NCBI GenBank assembly: GCA_038239485.1
Contig: JBBSET010000025.1
Span: 1-52,059 of the forward strand
DNA: 52,059 nucleotides
Direction: 5' to 3'
Origin: DASQEH01 sp038239485
Lineage (GTDB): Bacteria > Actinomycetota > Actinomycetes > Propionibacteriales > Nocardioidaceae
Shown here: one piece after another, positions 16,831 through 24,856 of the stretch
How positions within the stretch are numbered: the first letter of the stretch is position 1
Layout: every line of letters starts with the position of its first letter
Position numbers and translations under genes: made by a program
Notes under the pieces: model-generated
The model's input: only the letters and a program-made list of their open reading frames with translations
Told to the model about the DNA's origin: nothing
Databases searched by the model: none

Positions 16831-18073
16831 CTGCCTTGAACTCCTGCCAGATCTCGTGCCACTGGCCGTCGACGGTCGGCGGCAGCTCGAGCAGGTGGAC
16901 GCCCTCGTCGAAGTAGCGGGGTAGCACGGCAGCCGTCGCGAGGTTGGGCGGCGCGTAGCCCTGGGCGACCAGCGTCTTGGGGTTGATCGACTTCTGCGGC
17001 GGCTGGTAGCCGACGTAGGAGAAGTTGAGGGCCGCGACGTCGGCGTCGAGCATGTAGTTGATGAAGGTGTGCGCCGCCACCGGGTTCGAGCCGCCGGACA
17101 GGCAGACGATCAGGTCGTTGTCGACCATGCCGCGGCCGTCGGCCGGGAACCAGTAGCGCAGGATGTCCGGCGACTGGCCCTTCGGGAGGTAGTAGATCGA
17201 GTTGATGACGTCGCCCGACCACATCTGGCACAGCCCGATCTGGCCGCTGGGCAGGTCGTTGTACATCGTGATGGTCACCTTCGGGCGCGTCACCTGCAGC
17301 AGGTCCATCAGCTGGGCACGCAACAGGTCGAGGTCGGCGCTCTTCGCGGTGTTGGCGTCGTAGATGTGGTTGCGCAGCAGGACCATGTCCATCGCTGTGT
17401 GCCAGTCGTCGATCACCTCGAGCTTGCCGGCGTACTGCGGGTCCCAGAAGACGTCGTACGGGTTGTCGCGCTGCGCGATGTCCTCGCTGACCTGGTCCGT
17501 GCGCCAGCCGATGCCGGTCGTGTAGACGGTGTAGGGGACCGAGTACTCCCAGCCCTGGTCGTACCACGGGTCGGTGAAGTTCGGCCAAAGGTTGTCGATG
17601 TTGGGGATGTAGTCGTGGTTGAGCGGCCGCAGCAGCTTGGCCGCGACCATCTTCCCGATCTGGTCGTAGCTGGGGTTGTAGATGTCGTACGAGAGGTCCC
17701 CCGATGCGATCTTCGCCAGCGCCTCGTCGGTGTCGTTGAAGGTGGAGATCTCGATGTTGACGTCGTACGTCTTCTCGAAGTTCTTCACCACCTGGGGGTT
17801 GATGTAGTCGCTGTAGCTGTAGAGCCGCAGCGTGCTGCCGGCCTGGGGCTTGAGGCCGGACTCGATCGCCGGGTTGTCCTGGTGGACCGGCCAACGGACC
17901 GGGTGACTCGGAGACGCGATGACGAGGTTGCCCGACGTGTAGAGCTGGGTGCCGCAGGCGGACAGCAGTGCGGACAGGGTAGGTGCCGATGCGCCGAGGA
18001 CCAAACCGCGCGCGAGCAGGGAGCGCCGACTCAGCTGCGCACGCGATCGACGCCTGGCGGGCGGTGGTGTCAT
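16823..18073 (-). CDS. extracellular solute-binding lipoprotein, PotD-like
   Basis: A 416-residue binding protein; ATG 18073 follows a GGAGG ribosome site, and the extra residues upstream belong to the promoter. The N-terminus carries a twin-arginine-like motif (SRRSLLARG), a hydrophobic stretch and a lipobox (LLSAC), so it is probably a Tat-exported lipoprotein. The mature part follows the PotD/PotF pattern: LRLYSYSDYINPQVVKNFEK, DIYNPSYDQIGKM, VPYTVYTTGIGWR and MWSGDV. Such proteins bind linear cationic amines through acidic and aromatic residues. The gene is divergent from the aminotransferase, with an operator between them. Confidence 0.9.
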   Translation of the reverse strand: MTPPPARRRSRAQLSRRSLLARGLVLGASAPTLSALLSACGTQLYTSGNLVIASPSHPVRWPVHQDNPAIESGLKPQAGSTLRLYSYSDYINPQVVKNFEKTYDVNIEISTFNDTDEALAKIASGDLSYDIYNPSYDQIGKMVAAKLLRPLNHDYIPNIDNLWPNFTDPWYDQGWEYSVPYTVYTTGIGWRTDQVSEDIAQRDNPYDVFWDPQYAGKLEVIDDWHTAMDMVLLRNHIYDANTAKSADLDLLRAQLMDLLQVTRPKVTITMYNDLPSGQIGLCQMWSGDVINSIYYLPKGQSPDILRYWFPADGRGMVDNDLIVCLSGGSNPVAAHTFINYMLDADVAALNFSYVGYQPPQKSINPKTLVAQGYAPPNLATAAVLPRYFDEGVHLLELPPTVDGQWHEIWQEFKAGG

Positions 18074-18149
18074 GGAGCCTCCGGTCCCCTTCGGATGGTG
18101 ACGACTGACGACCTGCGTGACGCTGTCCCCTTGCGCAAACGGTCGCATA

Positions 18150-18165
18150 GACTGAACAATCAGTC
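18150..18165. promoter_or_regulatory. TetR-type operator between PotD-like and aminotransferase genes (copy 2)
   Basis: GACTG-AACAAT-CAGTC, a 16-bp interrupted palindrome with identical flanks (TA before, AA after) to copies 3 and 4. It lies in the 125-bp divergent promoter region, 77 bp from the PotD-like start and 34 bp from the aminotransferase start. TTGCGC (18131-18136) and AACAAT (18155-18160) could be -35 and -10 for the plus-strand unit, so the operator would cover that promoter. Confidence 0.7.
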
Positions 18166-18198
18166 AATGATTCTCGGCCGGCCGTCAGGAGCCTCGAA

Positions 18199-19587
18199 GT
18201 GACCAGCACCGTGATCCCCCTGAACGCGGGTGCCGCCCTCGACGAGCTGATCCGGGCCGAGAGTGAGGTCTTCCTGGCCCGCCAGCCGCTGAGCACCGCG
18301 TACATCGAGCGCGCGGGGCACGTCCTGGCCGGTGGCTGTACCTCGAACTGGCAGATCGCGGAGCCACAGGCCGTCTGGATGAGCCATGGCGCCGGACCCA
18401 AGGTGTACGACGTCGACGGCACCGAGTACAGCGACTTCCACGGCGGCTACGGCGTGTCCGTCGTCGGCCATGCCCACCCGGCCATCGTCGCGGCCGTGAG
18501 CGACCGGGTGCTCAAGGGCACCCACTTCGCCCAGCCCACCGAGGACGCCATCGTCGTGGCCGAGGAACTGAGCCGGCGGTTCCGGCAGCCGCTGTGGCGG
18601 TTCGCCAACTCGGGCACGGAGGCGACCATGGACGCCGTCCACCTGATGCGGGCGGCGACCGAGCGGGACCTGATCATCAAGGTGGAGGGCTGCTACCACG
18701 GCCACCACGACTCCGTGCAGGTCTCGGTGCTGCCGGAGGCCGACGAGATCGGGCCGGCCGACCATCCGATCGGGGTCGCCGGCAACTCCGGTATCCCGCA
18801 CCAGATCCGCGACCTTGTCCTGATCGTCGGCTTCAACGACCTGGCGGCCGTCGAGAGGCTGCTGGTGGCGTACCCGGGCCAGATCGCCGGGATGATCCTC
18901 GAGCCGATCATGATGAATGCCGGGATCATCCATCCCGATCCCGGGTATCTCGCCGGCCTGCGGACGCTGCTCCACGAGCACGAAGCCCTGCTCACCTTCG
19001 ACGAGGTCAAAACCGGCTTGACGACGGGCCCCGGCGGCGTCACCGCCCTGTCCGGCGTCACCCCTGACCTGGTCTGCGTCGCCAAGGCGATGGGTGGTGG
19101 CATCTCCACGGCCGCGATCGGCGGCACGACAGAGCTGATGGACATGATCGGCGACGGCCGCTACGAGCAGGTCGGCACCTTCAACGGCAACCCGCTGGCG
19201 ATGGCTGCCGCCCGAGCCACGTTGTGCGAGGCACTGACACCCGAGGCGTACGCGCACCTGTTCCGGCTCCGCGACCGGATGGCGGCCGGTATCAGCGACG
19301 TCATCGCGTCGCACGGCCTGCCGTGGCACGTCGTCACAGCGGGCGCGAAGGGATGCGTGGTCTTCCTGCCCGACCCGATACACACCTTCCGTGACTTCCT
19401 GGGCATCGACGAGCGGCTGGGGCAGGCGCACTGGCTCATCCAGCACAATGGCGGCGTGTTCCTCCCACCGTGGGGCAAGGTCGAGCAGTGGCTGCTCTCG
19501 GTCCAGCACGGCGACGCCGACGTCGACCGCTTCATCGCCAACTTCGCCCGGCTGGCCGACGCCGTCGCGGCTGACGGCGAAGGGTAG
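18199..19587 (+). CDS. class III aminotransferase, glutamate-1-semialdehyde aminomutase-like
   Basis: A 462-residue PLP enzyme beginning at GTG 18199 behind AGGAG. The fold-type I, class III pattern is clear: GGCTSNW near the N-terminus, HGGYGVSVVGHAHP, GTEATMDAVHLMRAAT for the cofactor phosphate, FDEVKTGL, and the Schiff-base lysine K296 in VAKAMGGG. Relatives include GSA aminomutase and omega-aminotransferases. Because it is divergent from the importer genes, shares their operator and is 7 nt ahead of the ATPase gene, a role in removing an amino group from the imported compound is more likely than tetrapyrrole synthesis. The amino donor and acceptor are unknown. Confidence 0.87.
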   Translation: MTSTVIPLNAGAALDELIRAESEVFLARQPLSTAYIERAGHVLAGGCTSNWQIAEPQAVWMSHGAGPKVYDVDGTEYSDFHGGYGVSVVGHAHPAIVAAVSDRVLKGTHFAQPTEDAIVVAEELSRRFRQPLWRFANSGTEATMDAVHLMRAATERDLIIKVEGCYHGHHDSVQVSVLPEADEIGPADHPIGVAGNSGIPHQIRDLVLIVGFNDLAAVERLLVAYPGQIAGMILEPIMMNAGIIHPDPGYLAGLRTLLHEHEALLTFDEVKTGLTTGPGGVTALSGVTPDLVCVAKAMGGGISTAAIGGTTELMDMIGDGRYEQVGTFNGNPLAMAAARATLCEALTPEAYAHLFRLRDRMAAGISDVIASHGLPWHVVTAGAKGCVVFLPDPIHTFRDFLGIDERLGQAHWLIQHNGGVFLPPWGKVEQWLLSVQHGDADVDRFIANFARLADAVAADGEG

Positions 19588-19594
19588 GTGGCCG

Positions 19595-20716
19595 GTGCCA
19601 GAGCTGGGTCAGCTGTCGCTGCGCGGACTGGTCAAGAGGTTCGGGGACGGGCTGGCCGTCGACGGCCTGAGCCTCGACATCGGAGCCGGCGAGTTCTTCT
19701 CGCTGCTCGGGGCCTCCGGCTGTGGCAAGACCACCACCTTGCGGATGGTGGCCGGCTTCGAGCAGCCCGATGCCGGCCGGATCCTGCTCGACGGCCGAGA
19801 CCTGGTCAATGTCTCGGCGCACCTGCGCCCGGTCAATACGGTCTTCCAGTCGTACGCCCTCTTCCCGTTCCTCTCCGTGTGGGACAACGTCGCCTTCGGG
19901 CTGCGCTATCACAAGGCGACCAAGGACGAGACGAAGCGGCGGGTCGGCGCCGCTTTGGAGCTGGTCCAGATGGAGAGGTTCGCCACCCGCAAGCCCCACC
20001 AGCTGTCCGGTGGCCAGCAGCAACGGGTCGCCCTGGCCAGGGCCTTGGTGCTCGAGCCGACCGTGCTGCTCCTCGACGAGCCGCTCGGCGCCCTCGACGC
20101 CAAGCTGCGCAAGCAGCTGCAGGTGGAGCTTCGGACGCTCCAGAAGACTGTCCGGACCACCTTCGTCTACGTCACCCACGACCAGGAGGAGGCGCTGACC
20201 ATGTCCGACCGGCTCGCGGTCCTGGTCGACGGAAAAGTCGAGCAGATAGGAACGCCGAGCGAGGTCTACTCGTCCCCCGCGACGGCATACGTCGCGGGCT
20301 TCCTCGGCTCGTCCAACCTGTACGACGCGGTCGTCCTGCGGGTCGAGGCCGAGATGGCCACCAGCCAGGTCGGCGACATCGAGATCACCGGCCGCGGCAC
20401 CGACTTCGCCACTGTCGGGGCCTTCATCAGCGTCGTCGTGCGCCCGGAGCGGGTCGAGATCGCGCCACCGGAGCAGCTGCGAGCCGAGGGCGAGCCGAAC
20501 GTGTATGCGGGGACCGTCGCGCAGCTGGTCTTCCTGGGGGCCCAGACCCATGTGCGGGTCGAGCTCGGCAACTGCCTGGTGGTCGCCGAGGTCGCCAATG
20601 TGCACGGCGCGGTGCCGGAGTGGCTGCACGAGGGCCGGCCGGTCTGTGTGCGGATCTCGACCAACGCCGCACAGCTCATCCGTCGTGGGGCGCCGGCTGC
20701 CGCGGTGGCCGGCTGA
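19595..20716 (+). CDS. ABC transporter ATP-binding protein, PotA-like
   Basis: A 373-residue ATPase. I start it at GTG 19595, 7 nt after the aminotransferase stop, with AGGTGG upstream; the longer frame inside the aminotransferase gene is not real. Motifs: Walker A GASGCGKTTT, Q-loop VFQSYALFP, signature LSGGQQQRVALARAL, Walker B LLLDEPLGALD, H-loop THDQEE, and a C-terminal TOBE domain from about residue 275. This is the energy subunit of the PotB/PotC/PotD-like importer encoded on the other strand, so the transporter is split over two divergent units under one operator. Confidence 0.92.
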   Translation: MPELGQLSLRGLVKRFGDGLAVDGLSLDIGAGEFFSLLGASGCGKTTTLRMVAGFEQPDAGRILLDGRDLVNVSAHLRPVNTVFQSYALFPFLSVWDNVAFGLRYHKATKDETKRRVGAALELVQMERFATRKPHQLSGGQQQRVALARALVLEPTVLLLDEPLGALDAKLRKQLQVELRTLQKTVRTTFVYVTHDQEEALTMSDRLAVLVDGKVEQIGTPSEVYSSPATAYVAGFLGSSNLYDAVVLRVEAEMATSQVGDIEITGRGTDFATVGAFISVVVRPERVEIAPPEQLRAEGEPNVYAGTVAQLVFLGAQTHVRVELGNCLVVAEVANVHGAVPEWLHEGRPVCVRISTNAAQLIRRGAPAAAVAG

Positions 20717-20738
20717 GCCGACCGAACGTCACGACGGC

Positions 20739-20763
20739 GGGTCCTGGGATGGCGTGGGGACCC
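20739..20763. terminator. hairpin between convergent PotA-like and TetR genes
   Basis: GGGTCC (20739-20744) pairs with GGACCC (20758-20763) around a 13-nt loop, filling most of the 47-bp gap between the two convergent stop codons. It could stop transcription from both sides. No T-run is present. Confidence 0.4.
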
Positions 20764-21423
20764 TCAGTGCTGGCTGCTGCCGGCGCGGGCCGCCGGTCGC
20801 GCGGTCCACTCGAAGCCCAGCTCCCGTGAGGCGAACCGCATCGCGATCCGGGCCGCCCTGGGCGGGTCGACGACCGGGTCGCGCAGCGCGACCTGGATCG
20901 AGAGACCGTCCAGCAGGCACGAGAACGTCACCGCGAACTCCTCGGCGTCGACAGGGTCGATCTCGTTGGCATCGACTCCTTCGGTGACGACCCGCTCGAT
21001 CATGCTGCGCCACCGCCTGTCGAGCTCGATCCGGTCCCGCTCGACGTGAGGTTGCCGGAATGCTTGCGACCAGAGGTCGAACCACAGGCCCCAGGCCCCT
21101 GGGAGGTCACCGGCGCCGTCAGGAACGCAGGTCAGGTCGACCAACGTCTCCAGCCGATCTCGCAGCGACGACGTGGCCGAGAGCATCTCCTCGGCGGCCG
21201 CGTAGAAGGTGTTCTCGGAGTACCTCAACGCCTCGGTGAGCAGGTGGTCCTTGGTGCCGAAGTAGTAGATCACCAGGGCCGGGCTGGCGCCGACGCGGTC
21301 CGCGACATCGGCGATCCGCGTCTCGGAGAAGCCACGCTCGGCGATGAGCAGCGCCGCGGCGACGAGCATCTGGTCACGCCGTTGGTCCGACGTGGTGTCG
21401 GATGCGGTTCTCGCCGTCATCAT
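20764..21423 (-). CDS. TetR family regulator, BetI-like; likely repressor of the surrounding regulon
   Basis: A 219-residue TetR/AcrR protein. The N-terminal helix-turn-helix spans about residues 15-60 (AALLIAERGFSETRIADVA then ASPALVIYYFGTKDHLLTEA). The C-terminal domain resembles the BetI type (WGLWFDLWSQAFRQPHVERD, FSCLLDGLSIQVALRD), the group that includes the choline-responsive repressor. The gene is divergent from the acyl-CoA synthetase gene; an operator (21469-21484) lies between them, so it probably represses itself. The same palindrome at three more promoters suggests a local regulon induced by the imported compound or a CoA ester. Confidence 0.88.
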   Translation of the reverse strand: MMTARTASDTTSDQRRDQMLVAAALLIAERGFSETRIADVADRVGASPALVIYYFGTKDHLLTEALRYSENTFYAAAEEMLSATSSLRDRLETLVDLTCVPDGAGDLPGAWGLWFDLWSQAFRQPHVERDRIELDRRWRSMIERVVTEGVDANEIDPVDAEEFAVTFSCLLDGLSIQVALRDPVVDPPRAARIAMRFASRELGFEWTARPAARAGSSQH

Positions 21424-21443
21424 CCATCCTGGGGGCCGGGCAC

Positions 21444-21484
21444 TTGTGGCAGGCTAACACCTTTCGTAGACTGAACAGTCAGTC
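21444..21484 (+). promoter_or_regulatory. promoter and TetR-type operator between the TetR and acyl-CoA synthetase genes (copy 3)
   Basis: TTGTGG (21444-21449), a 17-nt spacer and TAGACT (21467-21472) make a good plus-strand promoter. The operator GACTG-AACAGT-CAGTC (21469-21484) overlaps the -10 and the start point, as expected for repression. It is identical to copy 4. Confidence 0.7.
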
Positions 21485-21512
21485 AACATCCCTCGGATCC
21501 GTTAGGACGACG

Positions 21513-23579
21513 ATGCGCCCTGGCGGGGACAACGTTGCCGCGATGCTTGCCGCCCGCTCCATCGCGGTCGTGGGTGCGAGCGACCGGCCGGGGTCGTTCG
21601 GACAACGGATGGCGATGGAGATCCTGCGCAGCCCGTCGTCCCCGGCGGTCCATCTGGTCAACCCTCGCCTGCGAGAGCTGCTCGGACAGGACTGCCTGCC
21701 CTCGCTCGAGGAGGTTCCTGAGCCCGTCGACCTCGTCGTCCTCGGCGTGCCGAACTCCGTCCTCGTCGACCAGCTCGAACGGGCCGCAGCACGCGGCGAC
21801 GCGGGCGCCCTGATCTTCGGCAGTGCCCCTGGGCTGGGCCCCCGGCTTCGGGCTGCAGCGGGCGACCTCGCCCTGTGCGGTGCCGGTTGCATGGGGTTCG
21901 TCAACGTCGCCCGTGGCGTACGCGCCATCGGCTACGTCGAGCGCCATCCGCTGCCGGTCGGCTCGATCGCGCTCGTCACCCACTCCGGGTCGGTGTTCTC
22001 CTCGTTGCTTCGGACGCACCGCCTGCTCGAGTACTCGCTGGTGGTGTCCGCGGGGCAAGAGCTGGTATCGACCTCGGCCGACTATCTGGCGTACGCCCTG
22101 ACCCTCGAGGAGACCAAGGTGGTCGGGCTGGTGCTCGAGACGATGCGTGATGTAACTGGCCTGCGCGAGGGACTTCGAGAGGCGGCGGGCCGCGACATCC
22201 CTGTGGTCGCACTGACGGTCGGCGGGTCCCCGACCGGGCGGGCCATGGTGAGCGCCCACTCCGGCGCGTTGGCCGGCGACGACGCAGCCTGGGAAGCCTT
22301 GTTCGCGGCCCACGGCGTCCACCGGGTCAGCGATCTCGACGAGCTGAGCGACACACTGGAGCTGTTCGCAGCCGGGCGCAGGGTCCGCCCGACCGGCGGC
22401 CGGCTGGGAATCGCGACCGTGCACGACTCGGGCGCGGAGCGGGCGCTGGTCGCCGATGTCGCCGATGCCGAGGGGGTGCCTTTCGGTCGTATCTCCGCCG
22501 AGACCCGAGCCGCTCTCACCGGGCTGCTCGAGGAGGGCCTGGTCGGTGACAACCCGCTCGACGTCTGGGGGAGCGGCTCCGGAACCGAGGGCCTGTTCAC
22601 CGAGTGCCTGTCGACGTTGGCAGCAGACGACGCGGTCGGGGTCGTCGCGCTCGCGATCGACCTGGTGGCCGAGTACGACGGCGACAGGGCGTACCCGCTG
22701 ACGGCAGAGGCGATGCTGACCCGGACTGACAAGCCGGTCGTTGTGCTCAGCAACGTCGCGGGGGCCGTCGACCAGGAGCAGGCGGCTGCGCTCAGGGCGC
22801 TGGGTGTGCCTGTGCTCGAGGGGACGCGAAGCGGGTTGCGAGCCCTGGGGCACCTGCTGGATCAGGCCAGGCCGGTGCCGAGTGCCCCGCCTGTGGAGGT
22901 GGACCAGGCCCGGCAGGCTCGCTGGCGCGCGCGCATCCCGGCGGGCCTCGACGCCGCGGCGGCATTCGAGTTGCTCGAGGACTACGGTCTACGCACGGCG
23001 AGGCCGAGACGCGTGTCATCGGTTGGCGAGGCGGTGGCGACGGCCGTGCAGATCGGCTACCCCGTCGTGGTGAAGACCGACGCGCCGGGGATCGACCACA
23101 AGAGTGATGTCGGAGGTGTCGTCGTCGGTCTGCTCGACGCTACCGCCGTTGGCGTCGCCGCGACTGACATCAGTGCCCGGCTGGGGCAGCGGCTGCTCGT
23201 ACAGCCACAGGTGGGAGACGGTGTCGAGCTGGCGCTCGGGGTGGTCCGCGACCCGCTGCTCGGCCCGCTCGTGCTGGTCGCCGCGGGAGGGACGCTGATC
23301 GAGCTGCTCGGTCGGCGGAGCGTCGCCCTGCCACCGGTCGGTCAGGCGGGGGCGGCTGCGTTGCTCGACCGCCTCGACGTGGAGGCGCTGCTGGCCGGGG
23401 TGCGTGGTCGGCCGCCAGCTGACCGGGACGCCGTTATTCGTGCCGTGATGTCGGTGTCGCAGCTCGCGGTGGAGCTCGGGGACGTGATCGAGGCGTTCGA
23501 TGTCAACCCGTTGATCGTCGGCGCCGGCGGGGCGGTCGCGGTCGACGTCCTCATCGTGGCTCGCCGCCCGCAGAGCTGA
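21513..23579 (+). CDS. acyl-CoA synthetase, NDP-forming (acetate--CoA ligase family)
   Basis: A 688-residue single-chain ligase. ATG 21513 follows AGGA by 5 nt; the longer frame upstream crosses the operator. The order is CoA-binding Rossmann domain (SIAVVGASDRPGSFG), succinyl-CoA-ligase-like flavodoxin domains with the phosphohistidine loop SAHSGALAG (His249), and a C-terminal ATP-grasp domain (GYPVVVKTDAPGIDHKSDVGG). It would couple ATP cleavage to thioesterification of a carboxylate. Beside an acyl-CoA dehydrogenase and an amine oxidase, the likely substrate is a carboxylic acid left after amine removal, or a betaine carboxylate itself. Confidence 0.88.
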   Translation: MRPGGDNVAAMLAARSIAVVGASDRPGSFGQRMAMEILRSPSSPAVHLVNPRLRELLGQDCLPSLEEVPEPVDLVVLGVPNSVLVDQLERAAARGDAGALIFGSAPGLGPRLRAAAGDLALCGAGCMGFVNVARGVRAIGYVERHPLPVGSIALVTHSGSVFSSLLRTHRLLEYSLVVSAGQELVSTSADYLAYALTLEETKVVGLVLETMRDVTGLREGLREAAGRDIPVVALTVGGSPTGRAMVSAHSGALAGDDAAWEALFAAHGVHRVSDLDELSDTLELFAAGRRVRPTGGRLGIATVHDSGAERALVADVADAEGVPFGRISAETRAALTGLLEEGLVGDNPLDVWGSGSGTEGLFTECLSTLAADDAVGVVALAIDLVAEYDGDRAYPLTAEAMLTRTDKPVVVLSNVAGAVDQEQAAALRALGVPVLEGTRSGLRALGHLLDQARPVPSAPPVEVDQARQARWRARIPAGLDAAAAFELLEDYGLRTARPRRVSSVGEAVATAVQIGYPVVVKTDAPGIDHKSDVGGVVVGLLDATAVGVAATDISARLGQRLLVQPQVGDGVELALGVVRDPLLGPLVLVAAGGTLIELLGRRSVALPPVGQAGAAALLDRLDVEALLAGVRGRPPADRDAVIRAVMSVSQLAVELGDVIEAFDVNPLIVGAGGAVAVDVLIVARRPQS

Positions 23580-23586
23580 CAGAGCC

Positions 23587-24789
23587 TCAGGTGCTGGTGG
23601 GGAAGGGCAGCGCGATCGGGTCGGCCTCCAGGCGGCTGCGTCCGTGCTCGTCGAAGCGGTCCAGGCCCAGGTCTGAGGTGTCGACGATGTCGGACTTGCC
23701 GTCCAGGACCAGGTCGGCCGCGACCCGCGATACGCCCGGACCCCACATCATCCCGTGGCCACCGGCAGCGGCGACCACCGTGCCCTCGACGACGCCGTTC
23801 TCGGTGATCACCGGCCCGAGGATCGGCAGGTGGTCAGGGGTGAAGTCGATGGTCGCCGCCCAGGCCTTCCGCAGTCCGAGCCCGGCTGTCACCGGCAATA
23901 GCCGGGCCATCCTGGCGCGCATCGACTCGTAGTGGGCCCAGTCGAACTCCACCGCCTCGCCGGGAGACTCGTCGGGGTTGCTCATCCCCCACATGACGCC
24001 ACCCTCTTCGGGGCGCCAGTAGATGCCGGACGCGAGGTCGAAGACCATCGGAAGCCGCTCGGGCGCGAGGTCCGGGTGCGCCTGAGTCACGACGACCTGA
24101 TGTCGCGTGCCGCCGGACGGGATCCGGGCTCCAACGACCCGGCCCACCGCCGCCAGAGTGGGACCGCCGGTCAGAACGACCCGGTCCGTCGCGATGTGGC
24201 CAGCGCTGGTTCGGACGCCGACGACGCTACCCTCGCGTTGGACCAGGCCGGTGAAGGCAGTGTGCTCCATGACGTCGACGCCGGCGATGAAGAGCGCGGC
24301 GGTATAGGCAAGGACGTTGCGGAGGGGGTCGATGTACCCGTCTGCGGGGGCGTAGGACGACCCGAGCGTCTGCGCTGGCGCCATGGCTGGGTTGAGCGCG
24401 TCCATCTCCTCGGAATCGACCCATCGCACATCGAGGCCGACACCCTGCTGCATAGCGATCCGAGCATGAGCCTGCTCGACCTCGGCTGGGGTGAAGGCGG
24501 GTATGAAATAGCCCTGCTCGACGAAGCCTGAGTCGATGCCCAGCAGCCCAGCCTGCCGGGAGTAGAAGTCGCGGCTGAACAGACCGAGCCGCACAGCGAC
24601 CTCGGTACCGCCTTGCGCGCGAACCATTCCGGCGGCACGGGAGCTTGCGCCCTTGCCCAGCGTTGCGGCCTCGAGGAGGACGACCCGGGCGAGCCCAGCC
24701 CGCTTGAGGAACCATGCGCACCACGCCCCGACCGTGCCGCCGCCCACGACAACCGCGTCGGCAGATCCGAGGTCGCTGCTGGTGGCCAC
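23587..24789 (-). CDS. FAD-dependent amine oxidase (DAO / sarcosine oxidase-like)
   Basis: A 400-residue flavoprotein starting at GTG 24789; the frame continues upstream through the operator, but residues there are non-native. The dinucleotide-binding motif is VVVGGGTVGAWCAWFLKRAG near residue 11, and the C-terminal FAD contact is AAAGGHGMMWGPGVSR. The mid-region resembles glycine, sarcosine or dimethylglycine oxidases. It would oxidise a secondary or tertiary amine, releasing an aldehyde or demethylated product. The stop lies 7 nt from the convergent acyl-CoA synthetase stop, and the start faces the acyl-CoA dehydrogenase across operator copy 4. Confidence 0.87.
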   Translation of the reverse strand: MATSSDLGSADAVVVGGGTVGAWCAWFLKRAGLARVVLLEAATLGKGASSRAAGMVRAQGGTEVAVRLGLFSRDFYSRQAGLLGIDSGFVEQGYFIPAFTPAEVEQAHARIAMQQGVGLDVRWVDSEEMDALNPAMAPAQTLGSSYAPADGYIDPLRNVLAYTAALFIAGVDVMEHTAFTGLVQREGSVVGVRTSAGHIATDRVVLTGGPTLAAVGRVVGARIPSGGTRHQVVVTQAHPDLAPERLPMVFDLASGIYWRPEEGGVMWGMSNPDESPGEAVEFDWAHYESMRARMARLLPVTAGLGLRKAWAATIDFTPDHLPILGPVITENGVVEGTVVAAAGGHGMMWGPGVSRVAADLVLDGKSDIVDTSDLGLDRFDEHGRSRLEADPIALPFPTST

Positions 24790-24807
24790 AGCAACGACCC
24801 TGACATA

Positions 24808-24823
24808 GACTGAACAGTCAGTC
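24808..24823. promoter_or_regulatory. TetR-type operator between the FAD oxidase and acyl-CoA dehydrogenase genes (copy 4)
   Basis: GACTG-AACAGT-CAGTC, identical over 16 bp to copy 3 and with the same flanking TA and AA. It lies in the 67-bp divergent region, 18 bp from the oxidase start and 33 bp from the dehydrogenase start, so it can control both genes. Confidence 0.7.
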
Positions 24824-24856
24824 AAGGGTGGCTCTCACTCAGAGATCGAGGTACCT

